A stretch of 64,000 nucleotides of DNA from Hofstenia miamia (Eukaryota > Xenacoelomorpha > Acoela), in the NCBI GenBank assembly GCA_004352715.1, contig SCFE01000021.1, forward strand, positions 570,606 to 634,605, written 5' to 3'. Below, piece after piece: positions 20,640 through 31,315 of the stretch; within the stretch, counting starts at the first letter, position 1; every line of letters begins with the position of its first letter. The position numbers were made by a program, and so were the translations under genes. The notes under the pieces are model-generated. The model made no database searches and was not told where the DNA came from. It saw only the letters and a program-made list of their open reading frames with translations.

Positions 20640-22718
20640 CACTTACTCAGGATGTGAGTTGTTTACCTGGAAAATACTTGACAATCCATTTGTAAATTCA
20701 TCGGCGATATTGGAATAATATTATTTATTTGGAATTTCGTGAGTTTGAGTTTTAGCTTTCTTTGCCAAAAATATCTTGTTTTTCTGCAACATTTTATGAA
20801 TATGATTTTGATTTTCTACTGAGAAAACAGCAGTGAAATTTATCAGGATAGAACTTTCAATATTTTGTAGAAGTCCCGATTCTTCAAACTCTTTAGATTT
20901 ACTTGTATTTAACAGAAGGCTGCTGTTCGCAAAAAATGAAAACCGCTTTCAACTGTTGAACGATATTCAGGAAAAGCATGTAAAATTTAGTTTCACAAAT
21001 ATTTTGCTAATAGTTGTTGGTGAACTAATTGACATAGATTAAGTTCTGATACATTTTGAATGGGGTTTTTTTGAAGATTAATGTGAGGTGGGTTCGCTTG
21101 AAATAATCAGGAAAAAGAGTCTCAGCAAATGTATTCATTAAAGTTAGAGGTTCAGCAAGACAACTCCTTTGCTTTTACCCATTAGTTCATGAAATTATTA
21201 TTGTAAGATCACATATCATCAGAACCATTTTTATTTAGCCATGCCTTAGTTTGAAAGCACTAGATTTTTATTAAAGTGATTAATGATCAGCTGATAATCT
21301 CCTTAATCATATTTTTCTTAGATAAAATGTTTTTCAAATGTGTTTGTAATTTAGAACTGAAGCCCAAATTACTTCAATGCAATCGTAAATTTAAGAAGAC
21401 AGAGAAAATAATATCAGACAAAAGCTCTTTAAATTGAATAAATTTAGACACGATGACATTGTGATCATTAAATAGCTTAACAGTTCTCATCAAGGTACCC
21501 ATTAGCAAGGTGTGAGAGCTTTTGGTAATGTTGCTTTCTTCAGTGGAAATGTCAAGCTTTTGTTCTTCCAGGAGTGCTTCATCGTCCATTTTCAGTGTGT
21601 TGTAAGTGGGAAAATGAAATTTTTCATGTTTTACTACTGCTATGGTGATAATATGGATGAAGTCCACAACAACTTTTCATTTACTGATGAAGCAGAATAG
21701 AAAAGATACGATCTTGTTTTTAAGTTTACCAGTTTATCTAAGCGTGAACCATTATAGTCACGATAATGTTGATGACGAAGCAAAAGAATAGTGTAAAGAT
21801 TATGGACGTTCAAAAACTATAAAGACAAGACTTATTATTCAGTAACTTTTGAGGAATTCAGAGGAAATAATAAATCAGAAGGAAGAGATGTTTAACACTA
21901 GAAGATGATTAACGCACATTCTCAAATTTTACATTCTTTACCAGCAAAGCAGTGCTAATATACGTGAACCTGTAGATACCATAATTCTCTTTGTACATTT
22001 TACTCTTGTGTGCAATTTTAACATTAAAAATATGTAGAATTTATTGCAAAATTTCATATAAAAATATTCATTTTTGAAAAAAATGTTTTTTCATTTTTAC
22101 CTTACCAAAATGTTGACATGCATGTCATGTGCTGATAATAAATAAATTGTTCCAAACTGTAGCGGTCTTAAATCAGTAAAGATGTATCTAAGGAATGTGT
22201 GCAGAAAGAAATAAGTTATCGCATGCTACTTTTTACCCTTTTCAACATAAATAAAATTCTTGTAGATTCATGTTTTACATTCCTGTGGAATCACAGGCAC
22301 AGCTGAAGAATGATTCACCAAAGATTATATACCTAACGGTAGCGGCCTAAGTTTGGCCGAGTCGTGGTGCAACCATATTTCAGGATATTTTTTAAGAAAA
22401 CAATAGCAATAACTTCAGGATAATTCGTAATCGCGACTAATTCAAAGTCTACCCATTTATCAACAAATATCACTGGTTATTAAAGAAAGTTTGGTTTAAT
22501 CAAATTGTATGCAAAACAGTAAAATTTCACAAGTTAAATTGGATAAAATAAAAGATTTAATGTTCGGATAAATTTTTTTAAACTAAATTTAATGTATAGC
22601 GTCATAATACTTCTAAAAAATATGCACACAATTAGAAAATAAATCTCCAACAAGTATTCCAAGCCATGAATTTTTTACTAGTATACTTCAATGACGAGTT
22701 GTAGGACTGGTCATTATA
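20640..22718. other. upstream of the SLC22-like gene; no gene recognised
   Basis: The first about 70 bp upstream of the start codon are shared with the pseudogene at 43620-43697 (AGGTAAACAACT block), so they may hold promoter or 5'UTR. Open frames at 20833-21042 and 21374-21667 have no domain or splice support. Confidence 0.4.
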
Positions 22719-23070
22719 AAGGGTGGTCCATAATTTACTACGTTTCAATGTCCCCTACGTTTCAAAAATCTTAACAATAATAATCAAACAACATCAAAAT
22801 AACATTCTATATAGAAATATGTGAAATAAACAAAATAAACAAGTAAACAAAAACTACAGTTATTTATCATATGGATCGATTTTCAAGCCTCCAATATCGA
22901 TACAAAGTTGAAAACACCTGAATGTGCGCTTGTGGATTTTGCGTAGAACATCAACCTCGATTTCATTAAATGCCTGACCATGTACTTATTTAAGTTCCTG
23001 TGTATTATGAGTGGTTGACTGCTGTAACTTTGTCCTAATAATACCCAGAGCGCATTGTCGCAGGATATTA
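22719..23070 (-). pseudogene. mariner-type transposase C-terminal relic with terminal repeat
   Basis: On the minus strand, DKVTAVNHS and then NEIEVDVLRKIHKRTFRCFQ and LCIDIGGLKIDPYDK resemble the mariner tail (DKVY ... RC-x2-CI-x2-GG). AAGGGTGGTCCATAATT at 22719, preceded by TA, looks like its terminal repeat. The DDE catalytic part is missing and the fragment is disrupted. Confidence 0.62.
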
Positions 23071-23298
23071 AATATATCAAACAAATAAATAGATTAAAAA
23101 AAGATTGATACTAAAGAAGATACCTATTAATATAGACTGAAATGGCGAGGTTATAAATTTTACAATCTTGATTACTCTATTAATAGAAACTAACATACCA
23201 TAATCCAGCTAATTATCAGTATTATTTGTATAAATATTCCCTGTTTTGTTATATTTTATTTTGATTTTTTTTCTTGACGCTTTCAGTAATGTTATTAG

Positions 23299-23637
23299 TA
23301 TTCCTTATTGTTCAATTTCGTAATATCGATATTTCTTCTTCTGGTGACTATAGTATGTGGACATGGATTGCGCTTTGAAGGCATGGATTGCAATGACGAA
23401 CTGCGACAGGGAAACTTGTTCATGCTATTACGCCAGAATCTTCTAAACAATGTCGTTTACATTGATTTATTGACCTCAATTCATTGTCTTTGGTCAAATG
23501 CTAATACATTAGATCTATACGAAATAAATAAAATGACAAAGTGGGCATTAAATGAAAATATAATATTCATATATACATTTCTCTACAAACTATACCCTCT
23601 AAATTTTCTTGATTCTATAGCAATAGTTTACTAAATG
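23299..23637 (+). CDS. unassigned open frame with a hydrophobic start (possible exon)
   Basis: An open frame runs from an AG at 23298 to TAA 23635-23637. It begins with a hydrophobic stretch (FVISIFLLLVTIVCGHG), followed by a polar region with MDCNDELRQGNLFMLLRQN and a cysteine at IHCLW. A signal-peptide-like start and the absence of transposon motifs make an exon of a secreted or membrane protein possible. No ATG starts the frame at the right place, and I recognise no family. It could equally be chance or an old repeat. Confidence 0.25.
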
Positions 23638-24206
23638 TTTATAATTGGTACCAATAATTTATGAATATAATTTTCTTTTGCTTTCGTAATTAATCTTGGT
23701 TGAAATGATCTAATTTCTACACTTTTGAAATGGTTTGCTTTGGTATTATTAAAAAATTTTTACTTCACAATTTAGTTTATAATTTTTTTTAGATGTTTTG
23801 GAATTGTTCGATTAGTTTCATGTTCTCTTGTTCTTTTCATATCTGATGTTGCGGTTAGCAACTAATTAGTGAATAAAGTATTATTGTAAATCAGGTACAT
23901 TTAGAAGGAATAATTTATGAAGCAACTGACGATGGCTTTATAAGCTGCAGCATATCTGAATGGTTTTGCTAAAATTATTAAAAATCCTTAACAATTCTAA
24001 CTAATGATACTTAAATAATTGGCTTTATCTACAAGTATTTCATTTAAGAATGAAATGATCAATTAAACTTGTATAAGTGTCCACAAACTTTCTTACTATT
24101 CTTGAATGCTATTTAGATTAAAAATGCTTAATTCAACTATATCCGGAAATCTTAGAAGAATGATGAGCATTCGTTTAGAGGTTTCTGAAAGAACTAATCA
24201 TTAAAA

Positions 24207-24210
<4 letters not shown>

Positions 24211-24254
<44 letters not shown>
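24211..24254. repeat. (TAA)n microsatellite
   Basis: About 14 perfect TAA units. Confidence 0.95.
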
Positions 24255-24746
24255 TACAAAAAATGTACAATATACAAATAAAGTGTTAAACACTTAGTAA
24301 GATTTCAAAAAGAGCATTTTCTTCTTCACGGATTAATGTTGGTTGTTGGAATTGATTGAGTTCTTTTGTAATTTAAAATGTGTTATTTCTTGGTTGGCCA
24401 ATTCAAAATATTTCTTTTTCCTTTTTCTTTCATAGTTAAGTGGAATCTTTCAGTCTGAAGTGGTATCTTAAATATTTTCTAACGGTAAAATTTAGTGTAT
24501 TCAAGCTTATGACTGTGCTACATGTACGACAATTTGCAAGATAAATACTGAAGGTCAACAATACATGTAATTAACTCAACAGCTTGTGTATTGCTCTACC
24601 CATATAAGTTATATAAGTGTTGTAATTACATTGTAACATTTTAATAAAGTTCTTAACCAAAATTTATTAATTCTTAATACAATGACAACTTACACTGACC
24701 CGAAAGCTTTGTTCTATATATAATACCTAAAATATTTTGAATATAG

Positions 24747-24919
24747 AAAATCCTAAAGCCTATAAAGAATATATTAAACATGAATACAGAAAATTATCAA
24801 ACCAAAAGAGTAATTGGAAATTTCCTAAAGAAATCTTAAACTCTCAAGTTAAATTGTACACTCAAAGGGAAATAAATGCATCACCCTATTATGAAATATA
24901 CTATAGTTTGCAACCCTAG
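24747..24919 (+). CDS. unassigned candidate terminal exon
   Basis: After the acceptor TTGAATATAG an open frame encodes NPKAYKEYIKHEYRKLSNQK, a basic helical-looking stretch, then EILNSQVKLYTQREINASPY, ending CAA CCC TAG at 24917-24919. Composition is protein-like and no transposon motif is present. I found no upstream exon to join it to. Confidence 0.25.
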
Positions 24920-25722
24920 GTAATTATAATGGCTTTGCTATAAAATTATAGGAAATACATTCAGACTCCTGAATTAGTTTTGTTTTTATAACAAGCTATG
25001 AAGTAATTAAGCAATCACGGAACTAAAATAAAAATATCGAGTGTTCCTTCGAAAATTCCATACGTTACAAAAACAAAGTAAAGTATATCGCTGAATCATT
25101 CAATGTTACTTTTGACGAGTGCGTAAAAATGAAGCAGACCGATATTACTACAATTTTCAAAAATACGCCATAAATAGTCCCAAAAACTATCTACTCTATC
25201 ACCTCACCAATCAGGAAAATATTTGAGAGTTTCTGAGACGAACAAATTACACTTCATTTTAATGTACATGTACATACTTAGATTGTGGTTAAAATCACGA
25301 TCCGCTTTCAGAAAAAATTCACATCATACGCACTTATGCAACTACCAGAATGGCATCTCAAAAACATTCGATTTTGTTAATTACGAGTAGGCAACCAAAT
25401 ACCATAAAAGCTACCGTTAATGCCATAAATGCAATTTTGGTGGCTTTAGGTCACAAAATGGCATTTTTATATCTTAGACCAATGCATCAAGAAATACATT
25501 TTGTGTGTTTTATCGTTATCAAGAATATTTTAATATCCATACTAACAATGTGATTGTTTATATAGCATAAATTTTTCATTATTGCTTAAAGTTGCCTTAC
25601 CCACAATGCACATGACATGTTAAGTAATAATTCAATAGATTATCCGAATAAATATATACTGCTCTCTTTGCAAAAAAAATATATATTTAGTTATGGGAAG
25701 AGTTAGTAAATTGCTGCCTCTC

Positions 25723-26106
25723 GGTTGATACTTTAAATGGATACCATATTTCTCGAAACGAATACCAAATATCTCAAAAAGGATACTGATTAAAAAGGCT
25801 GATAGGACAACAAATATTAGAAAGCTTTTTAAGCGACTAATTTCAAATCAATGAACATAAAAATATACTTTCGCTATTTCTGCTTATTTGATAAATTTAT
25901 TAGTGTAGAATTTTTGGACGACAATGCTTTGCAATGACTTTGGAAAGCACACTGTCTAAAATTTGTGTCTAAATGCCATTGTATAAAAATGATGTTTTAC
26001 CAATTTAATTGGCTAAAACCATTTTGTTGCTCAGCAATATCAGTATTCCTTTTGAAATATTTGATATTTGTTTTGAGAGATGTAGTATACATTTAAAGTA
26101 TCAACC
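25723..26106. mobile_element. foldback MITE, 384 bp, with 8-9 bp target duplication
   Basis: The termini GGTTGATACTTTAAATGGAT and an inverted near-copy extend with mismatches for about 65 bp on each side. Flanks are TGCCTCTC (25715-25722) and TGCCTTCTC (26107-26115), a plausible target-site duplication. It has no coding capacity. Confidence 0.75.
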
Positions 26107-26649
26107 TGCCTTCTCAATATGCTAGTGAATTTGTATTTATAACAGCGAATATATTTTGTGAATACTGTAATATATTACCTTGGATAAAGCATTAAACGGC
26201 AGTTCTGCGGTAACCAGAATCAGCGCGGAATTCCGATCCACATATATGTGTAAATTTATTTTTAGCATTTTATGGGTAAATGACTGTTTTCGACCTAAAC
26301 TTGGTCTAGAATTATAAAATTTCACATGTAACGCATTTTTATTTTACTTTGGCGACCGCAGGAAGAAATTTATTACATGAATTTCTGGTGTAATAAGCGT
26401 ATTATTGAAATAAATTGTGTAGGCCGAAACATTTGTTTCTTTTCTAAAAGTTTGTATTATGCAAAATTTACTTTGTTCGCATTAATACGTAAACTATAGA
26501 TGCTAAAATTGCTGCTCGATTTCATAGAATTTAATTCATTGACCATTATAGTCTCATTTAAGTATTTTCACAGTAAATAGATGTATCATCGCCTCATTTG
26601 ATTATTTAGCAGATGATTATTTTCATGTCATTGGCATAAAGCTAAAAAA

Positions 26650-26993
26650 CAGTGAACCTAGTAGATTCTTTGATGCACATCGCTATTAACTGAGCTTCCA
26701 TTTGGACTTTTGTTTTGGTAAAATTTTGAATTCATTTTTAATATATTTATTAAAAGATTTACGATTTTCAATATTTGATAAATTTCTTGTTTATTTAATT
26801 TATAAGCTAAGAAATTTTCACTAGATTTTGTCAATGAGAAATTTTTTAAAGCGTTGTTCTTTTCAATAATCAATTTTTTGCATAAATCAGTTAACCAAGG
26901 TTTAGATTTTTTATATTTAGAGGAAGAATTTTTAAAATTTTTGTTAAGTAAGATTTTCTTTTCTGGACAGAAAATATTAAGGTGCTTTTCAAA
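26650..26993 (-). pseudogene. LINE endonuclease-RT linker segment, part of the host LINE at 26650-29540
   Basis: Minus-strand frame with KNSSSKYKKSKPWLTDLCKK, then LIIEKNNALKNF and YKLNKQEIYQILKIV. This is the usual stretch between endonuclease and RT in non-LTR elements (KPW-x-T followed by a basic helical region). It continues the element whose endonuclease is at 27656-28481 and is separated from it by a nested insertion. The RT itself is missing beyond 26650. Confidence 0.72.
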
Positions 26994-26994
26994 G

Positions 26995-27650
26995 TAAGTA
27001 AGTAAACTTTTATTATTATGATAATCATCATAACATTAAGATTATGAATAAAGGAGAGTTCACGATTTCAGGAATCGGCTGGGGAAGAGGGAGAGTTCTT
27101 TAGAGCTGGTCGTTTTCCTTACTGACGGCATTCTGGGTCGTAGCTTTGTCATTGCATACTCTGTTCGCTGCGGAACGTATTTATGCAGCGGATGTTTTAC
27201 GCCCATGCGTTGGATTTGCCTGTATAGCCTTCGGTCTGATATGCGAATATGTTCTCTTATTGGAATGTAGTTTGATATGATTCCCAAGCGCATGGCTTTC
27301 TTCTGTACTCCATCAATCTTTTCAACAATAGTCTTAGCCGCCCCTCCCCACACGCTGCATCCGTAAGTGATAATACTGACCACAATACACTTGTAGATCA
27401 ATTGTAACTCAGCTGAGGTATAACCCAGCTTCTTCAGCTTAAGTAGCAGGAACACTGTAGAGTTTGCTCGCGCAACTACGGCCTCAATATGTTGTCTGAA
27501 GCTAAGTTTCTCATCAATAATAACTCCGAGAACTTTCACAGCTGCGATTTTGTCAAAAATATCTTCGGGGGTATAAGAACTAAATGTGAAAACTAATTCG
27601 TGCGTCTTATTATTGTTGAAGAACAAGTTTTTCGAAGCTTATTGGCGCTG
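26995..27650 (-). pseudogene. second, 5'-truncated LINE nested in the first
   Basis: The frame 27060-27626 encodes an RT end: NNNKTHELVFTF, VKVLGVIIDEKLSFRQHIEA, SIITYGCSVWGG, and VQKKAMRLGIISNYIP. The 3' end carries short AAGT-type repeats. CAAAG occurs at both borders (26990-26994 and 27651-27655), a candidate target-site duplication. It interrupts the host LINE between its endonuclease and its KPW linker. Confidence 0.8.
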
Positions 27651-27655
27651 CAAAG

Positions 27656-28481
27656 AGTCAAGAATTTGATCAAAGATTGAAATAAAATTTTCCATCATAG
27701 AATTAGTATCTTGTGCATAATACACTTCATGCCAATTTTCTAGAGTCAGCGATAATTTTAGTTTTTCAACATCCTGATTATTTTTTTCTCGAATTGTGGT
27801 CCATTTCCTAACTATTGAATTTACTGGTTTCATTTTTATAAAGCTAATAGAAGAAATACAATGAACTGAGAACGGACATTCAGCAGTAAAATATGTAAGT
27901 TTTGAAAAATCATTATCTGACATTATGAAGTAATCAATAAACGTGTTATTCGTTGCAGTGACCCTTGACGGCGTAATTTTATTAACAATATTCAGATTAA
28001 ACATATTTAGTAAAATGTCAATTTATTTCGTTCTTTTTGGTCCAAATAATTAATGTTGTAGTCTCCCATTAAAACAATGTCATTATTTTCAGAAACAGCT
28101 AGAACCAATTCATTTATCAATTGTTTTTTATATGCAGCATTTTTTAAAGGATTTGATATTTCTACCCACAAGCTTTCAAATTTAGATACGTCGCTATACT
28201 TTATATCTTCGCGTAATTTAGGTTTGAAAATTTTTGGTATTAATAATGAGAGTCGTCCACCACTCGATTTTCCTTATAGATATATATATTCTAAACAAAC
28301 AAAATGATTTATTGAATGACGAACAATTATCAATGTCTTTGTTCGACAACCAGGTTTCCGAGATTCCTGGAATAACATCATTTTTAAAATTGGACATAAA
28401 TTTGTTAAATTCAAAGTTTTTCTTTGACAGGTTTTGAAAATTTATATGCACATAGTTAATAGTGCTATTTTTTGCATTCAA
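27656..28481 (-). pseudogene. APE-type endonuclease domain of the host LINE
   Basis: Minus-strand pieces in order: INYVHINFQNLSKKN, then VIPGISETWLSNKDID (the S/T-E-TWL motif); NDIVLMGDYNINYLD (the GD-Y/F-N motif) near 28050; then TFIDYFIMSDNDF. The final catalytic SDH is altered to SVH. Several frameshifts separate the pieces, so it is dead. ORF1 lies upstream at 28947-29540. Confidence 0.8.
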
Positions 28482-28946
28482 TCTTTCGAAATAAATATAC
28501 CGTAATCTAAAATCAGACCAGGGCTCTTTTCAATGTCATGAAGAATTAATAATAAGACGAAAATATTGAGATACTTAGTAATTTTTTAAAGCTGATAAAC
28601 ACGATGATAGGAGAATATTGAAATAATTTATAATAGCATAATGTTCATCTTTTTATATTCAAAACATGGGTAGTTTCATATTTTTCATCAACAAAAAATA
28701 AGTTAATTAACAATAGAAGGATTAACAATTTTGAATAAAAATTATTTTTAGCATTTAGATGAAATTTCCATAGCCTGAGCGTCGTTAGTAAGTGCACAAA
28801 ATATAAATATTTACAAGACATTGTTAAAAGTTAGGTAAGATCTTAGCTTGTGAATTTCTGCTAGTGTGAAGAAATTAGGCGGCGGAGATGACAGGGCGGA
28901 AGCGTAGGCTTAATGAAAATTCTGTGGTGCGTGTTCATTAGGCCAA

Positions 28947-29540
28947 TTAAACTGATGAGGCGGAAGAACTGATTGGCGCTGCGGGTGTTCGAACGTGAGC
29001 TACGTGTATGTAGCGGCATGGCGGTGCAGTGCTGTAATAGCGTTGATTTCGGGGCGGTGTTTCAGCAAAGAATTCTCTGGTCTTGCGCGCCAGTGTTGAG
29101 TAACCTTCTTGAGAAATGAATACCATCATGTGCAAATAATTTACGGTTGATTTTATTTCCTAAATAAAAAGATTGAAAGTTGTTAAAAACGGTATACTCT
29201 AGAATTTTCGCGTTTTGGTGGATAAGAAAAGTTAGTTCTTGAATCTTTTTAATAAGCATGCTTGCATCTGTTCGCAGTTGTTTGGCGCGGCGTTTTCGTA
29301 CGTCCTGTGTTTGTGAGGAAGCGGATAGATTTGTGATAATTTGTGATGTTGCGACGGTTTTCTTAGCCGGTGAAACTTGCGTCCATTAATCTTTCCGTGG
29401 AGTTTTGATCGGCGGAACCTCCTTTTCTTCGTGTGCGAGAACGGTGTGGAGTAAGCTGTGCAATGTTAAAAGCTCTTCCTTTGATAGATTGTTGCAGGGA
29501 GCTAAAATTTTAGCAGATGTGATTCTGCTAAGCTAACTCA
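28947..29540 (-). pseudogene. LINE ORF1 with SGNH/esterase-like block
   Basis: On the minus strand, a segment from ILAPCNNLSKEELLTLHSLL leads to IKKIQELTFLIHQNAKILEY and KLFAHDGIHFS. There the frame shifts and continues QEGYSTLARKTREFF. DGIH-x-S with a following GY-x-x-LA is the Asp-His end of the SGNH hydrolase fold seen in ORF1 proteins of some CR1-like elements. At least one stop and one frameshift disrupt it. It precedes the endonuclease of the same element. Confidence 0.65.
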
Positions 29541-29574
29541 TTATGAAATTCTCACTACCGAGTGAACGTAGGAC

Positions 29575-30331
29575 AGAGAGCTCAGCAGGACCAACCGCTC
29601 GCTGCCTCACAAATTGCTGACACTCAACCACATGCGGTATATTCGTGTTTCTCGAAGAGCATCCAATTCAAGTGGTCGTTTACACAAAGAGTTACACAGA
29701 CTCAATTCGAAACTTTCAGGACTCTTGAGGATAACATCAGACAAACTATTTGCAAAGTTTTTTGGTAACGATCTAGATTGTAACCTGACTCAATTTTACG
29801 ATTACCGACGAAATTTGGTAGTCTAGGTATTAATGATCAAGTCTCGACTTGTGAAGAATATTTCTCTAGCAAAGCTACGGAACCCTTTAAGAACTTAATT
29901 TTATCACAATCGCACAAAATATTACCGACTACTGCAGCTGAACAGAATAGCCTCTTGAAGATCTGTTTAAAAGAAAAACATGATAAAATCGAATCTAAGT
30001 GTCAATAAATGTTAGAGATAACTGAATACAGATCAGCAAAATGCTATTAAAACAATAACCAGCAAAGGTTGCTACTCCTGGCTAGCGGCCCTTGCAATAG
30101 AAGAAGAAGGCTTTCATCTCAACAAAAGAGAATTTAGAGATAACATTGGTTTGAGGTATGGTATTAAATCTGCCGATATGTCAACAACATGCGTATGCAG
30201 CAAAGGATTCTCTATTGCACATGCACTCTCTTGTCCCACTTGTGGTTTTGTAGCAAGACGACATAATGAAATGCGTGACATTGTCCGAAGTATTATCCGA
30301 AGTGGATTTTGTAAAAATGGTTGTGTTTAAA
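29575..30331 (+). pseudogene. retroelement C-terminal module relic (zinc-knuckle type)
   Basis: Three frames together give QIADTQPHAVYSCF, IQFKWSFTQRVTQTQFETFR, LEDNIRQTICKVF. After a decayed stretch comes KGCYSWLAALAIEEEGFHLN, KREFRDNIGLRYG and the cysteine/histidine block CVCSKGFSIAHALSCPTCGF followed by RRHNEMRDIVRS. I recall this module C-terminal to reverse transcriptases in invertebrate elements, especially cnidarian ones, but cannot name the family with certainty. It is opposite in strand to the LINE on its left. Confidence 0.62.
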
Positions 30332-30339
30332 TAATCAAC

Positions 30340-31177
30340 GATTCATTGTAAGAAATTAAGAGAATATAGACTATCTCATCTTATCAAAACTCTTTAACCT
30401 AAATAACTAGTTTTTCTAGTTGCTAAACAAAATTATTAACAAATTTTTATTCAAACAGTAGGATACATTTAGTAATTGCTTTTTGTAATGAACTTTTAAT
30501 TCGATTATTAATGTCAACCCAGAGAGTATGGAAATTTAATGCATTATAATTTTTTTATTTATCTGGGTGGTGTGGAATTGAATGACTGATGAAGTTTTAA
30601 CAATCATGATTAAACGCTCCAAGCAAATTCATAATGAATGACGTGAAAACTTCCCTAGAACTGTTTCAAAAATTATTTGTAACCATGTACTATACATCAA
30701 TAACTTTATTTAACTGTGTACAACAAAAGTATATACAATATTTACAAAAAATATACATATCTACAATATGAATACACACTAAAAATTACGAAACATCGTA
30801 AGCTGAAATTGAATTTAGTTAGTTACAATTTACTTTTACAGAGTATCCATATAAATATTCATGTGTTAACGGGTTTTAATGGTGATGTTGTTACAATAAT
30901 ACATGTTGGAAGTGTAGTACACACAACTATTTTTTGGAATTAAAGAACTTTAACAGTACTTATTGCATATTTTGATGTTAATATATTGTGTTTACCTCGT
31001 GAATCTATGTTTTGTCATTATTTAAAGATGAGCTGGATCAAGTGAATTTGACAGGTTACAAAAAAATTGAATTGTTGATATTAGTTGGATCAACAATTTC
31101 TAGATTGTGTAAAATTGTGTGAGAAATAAACCTTCAATATTAACACTATCAAAATAATTGATTTTAGAAATAAAAAA
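30340..31177. other. 3' flank of the TBC-like gene; no gene recognised
   Basis: AT-rich DNA between a retroelement relic and the stop codon at 31178. A minus-strand AATAAA (TTTATT on +) at 30705-30710, about 470 bp past the stop, could be the polyadenylation signal. Confidence 0.35.
30705..30710 (-). promoter_or_regulatory. candidate polyadenylation signal of the TBC-like gene
   Basis: AATAAA on the minus strand, about 470 bp beyond the stop codon. Tentative in such AT-rich DNA. Confidence 0.25.
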
Positions 31178-31315
31178 CTAATTTAAAAACTGAGCGTAAT
31201 CTTGTTCAAGCTTTTTCTTCAAACGTCGATCAACTTCTTCAAGAAAAGTGCTTCTCTCAGATTCTGTATAGAGGGACCAATCATGTTCCGTCATTGCATG
31301 CCCAAACACCTCAAT
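31178..31315 (-). CDS. TBC/coiled-coil gene, terminal exon
   Basis: VFGHAMTEHDWSLYTESERS then TFLEEVDRRLKKKLEQDYAQ, FLN and TAG at 31178-31180. Acceptor AATTTAG. Confidence 0.87.
   Translation of the reverse strand: MEVFGHAMTEHDWSLYTESERSTFLEEVDRRLKKKLEQDYAQFLN

Noticed and set aside
26137-26325. Minus-strand open frame of 62 codons
   Set aside because: No recognisable motif, no clear splice pair, next to a MITE. Too weak to call.
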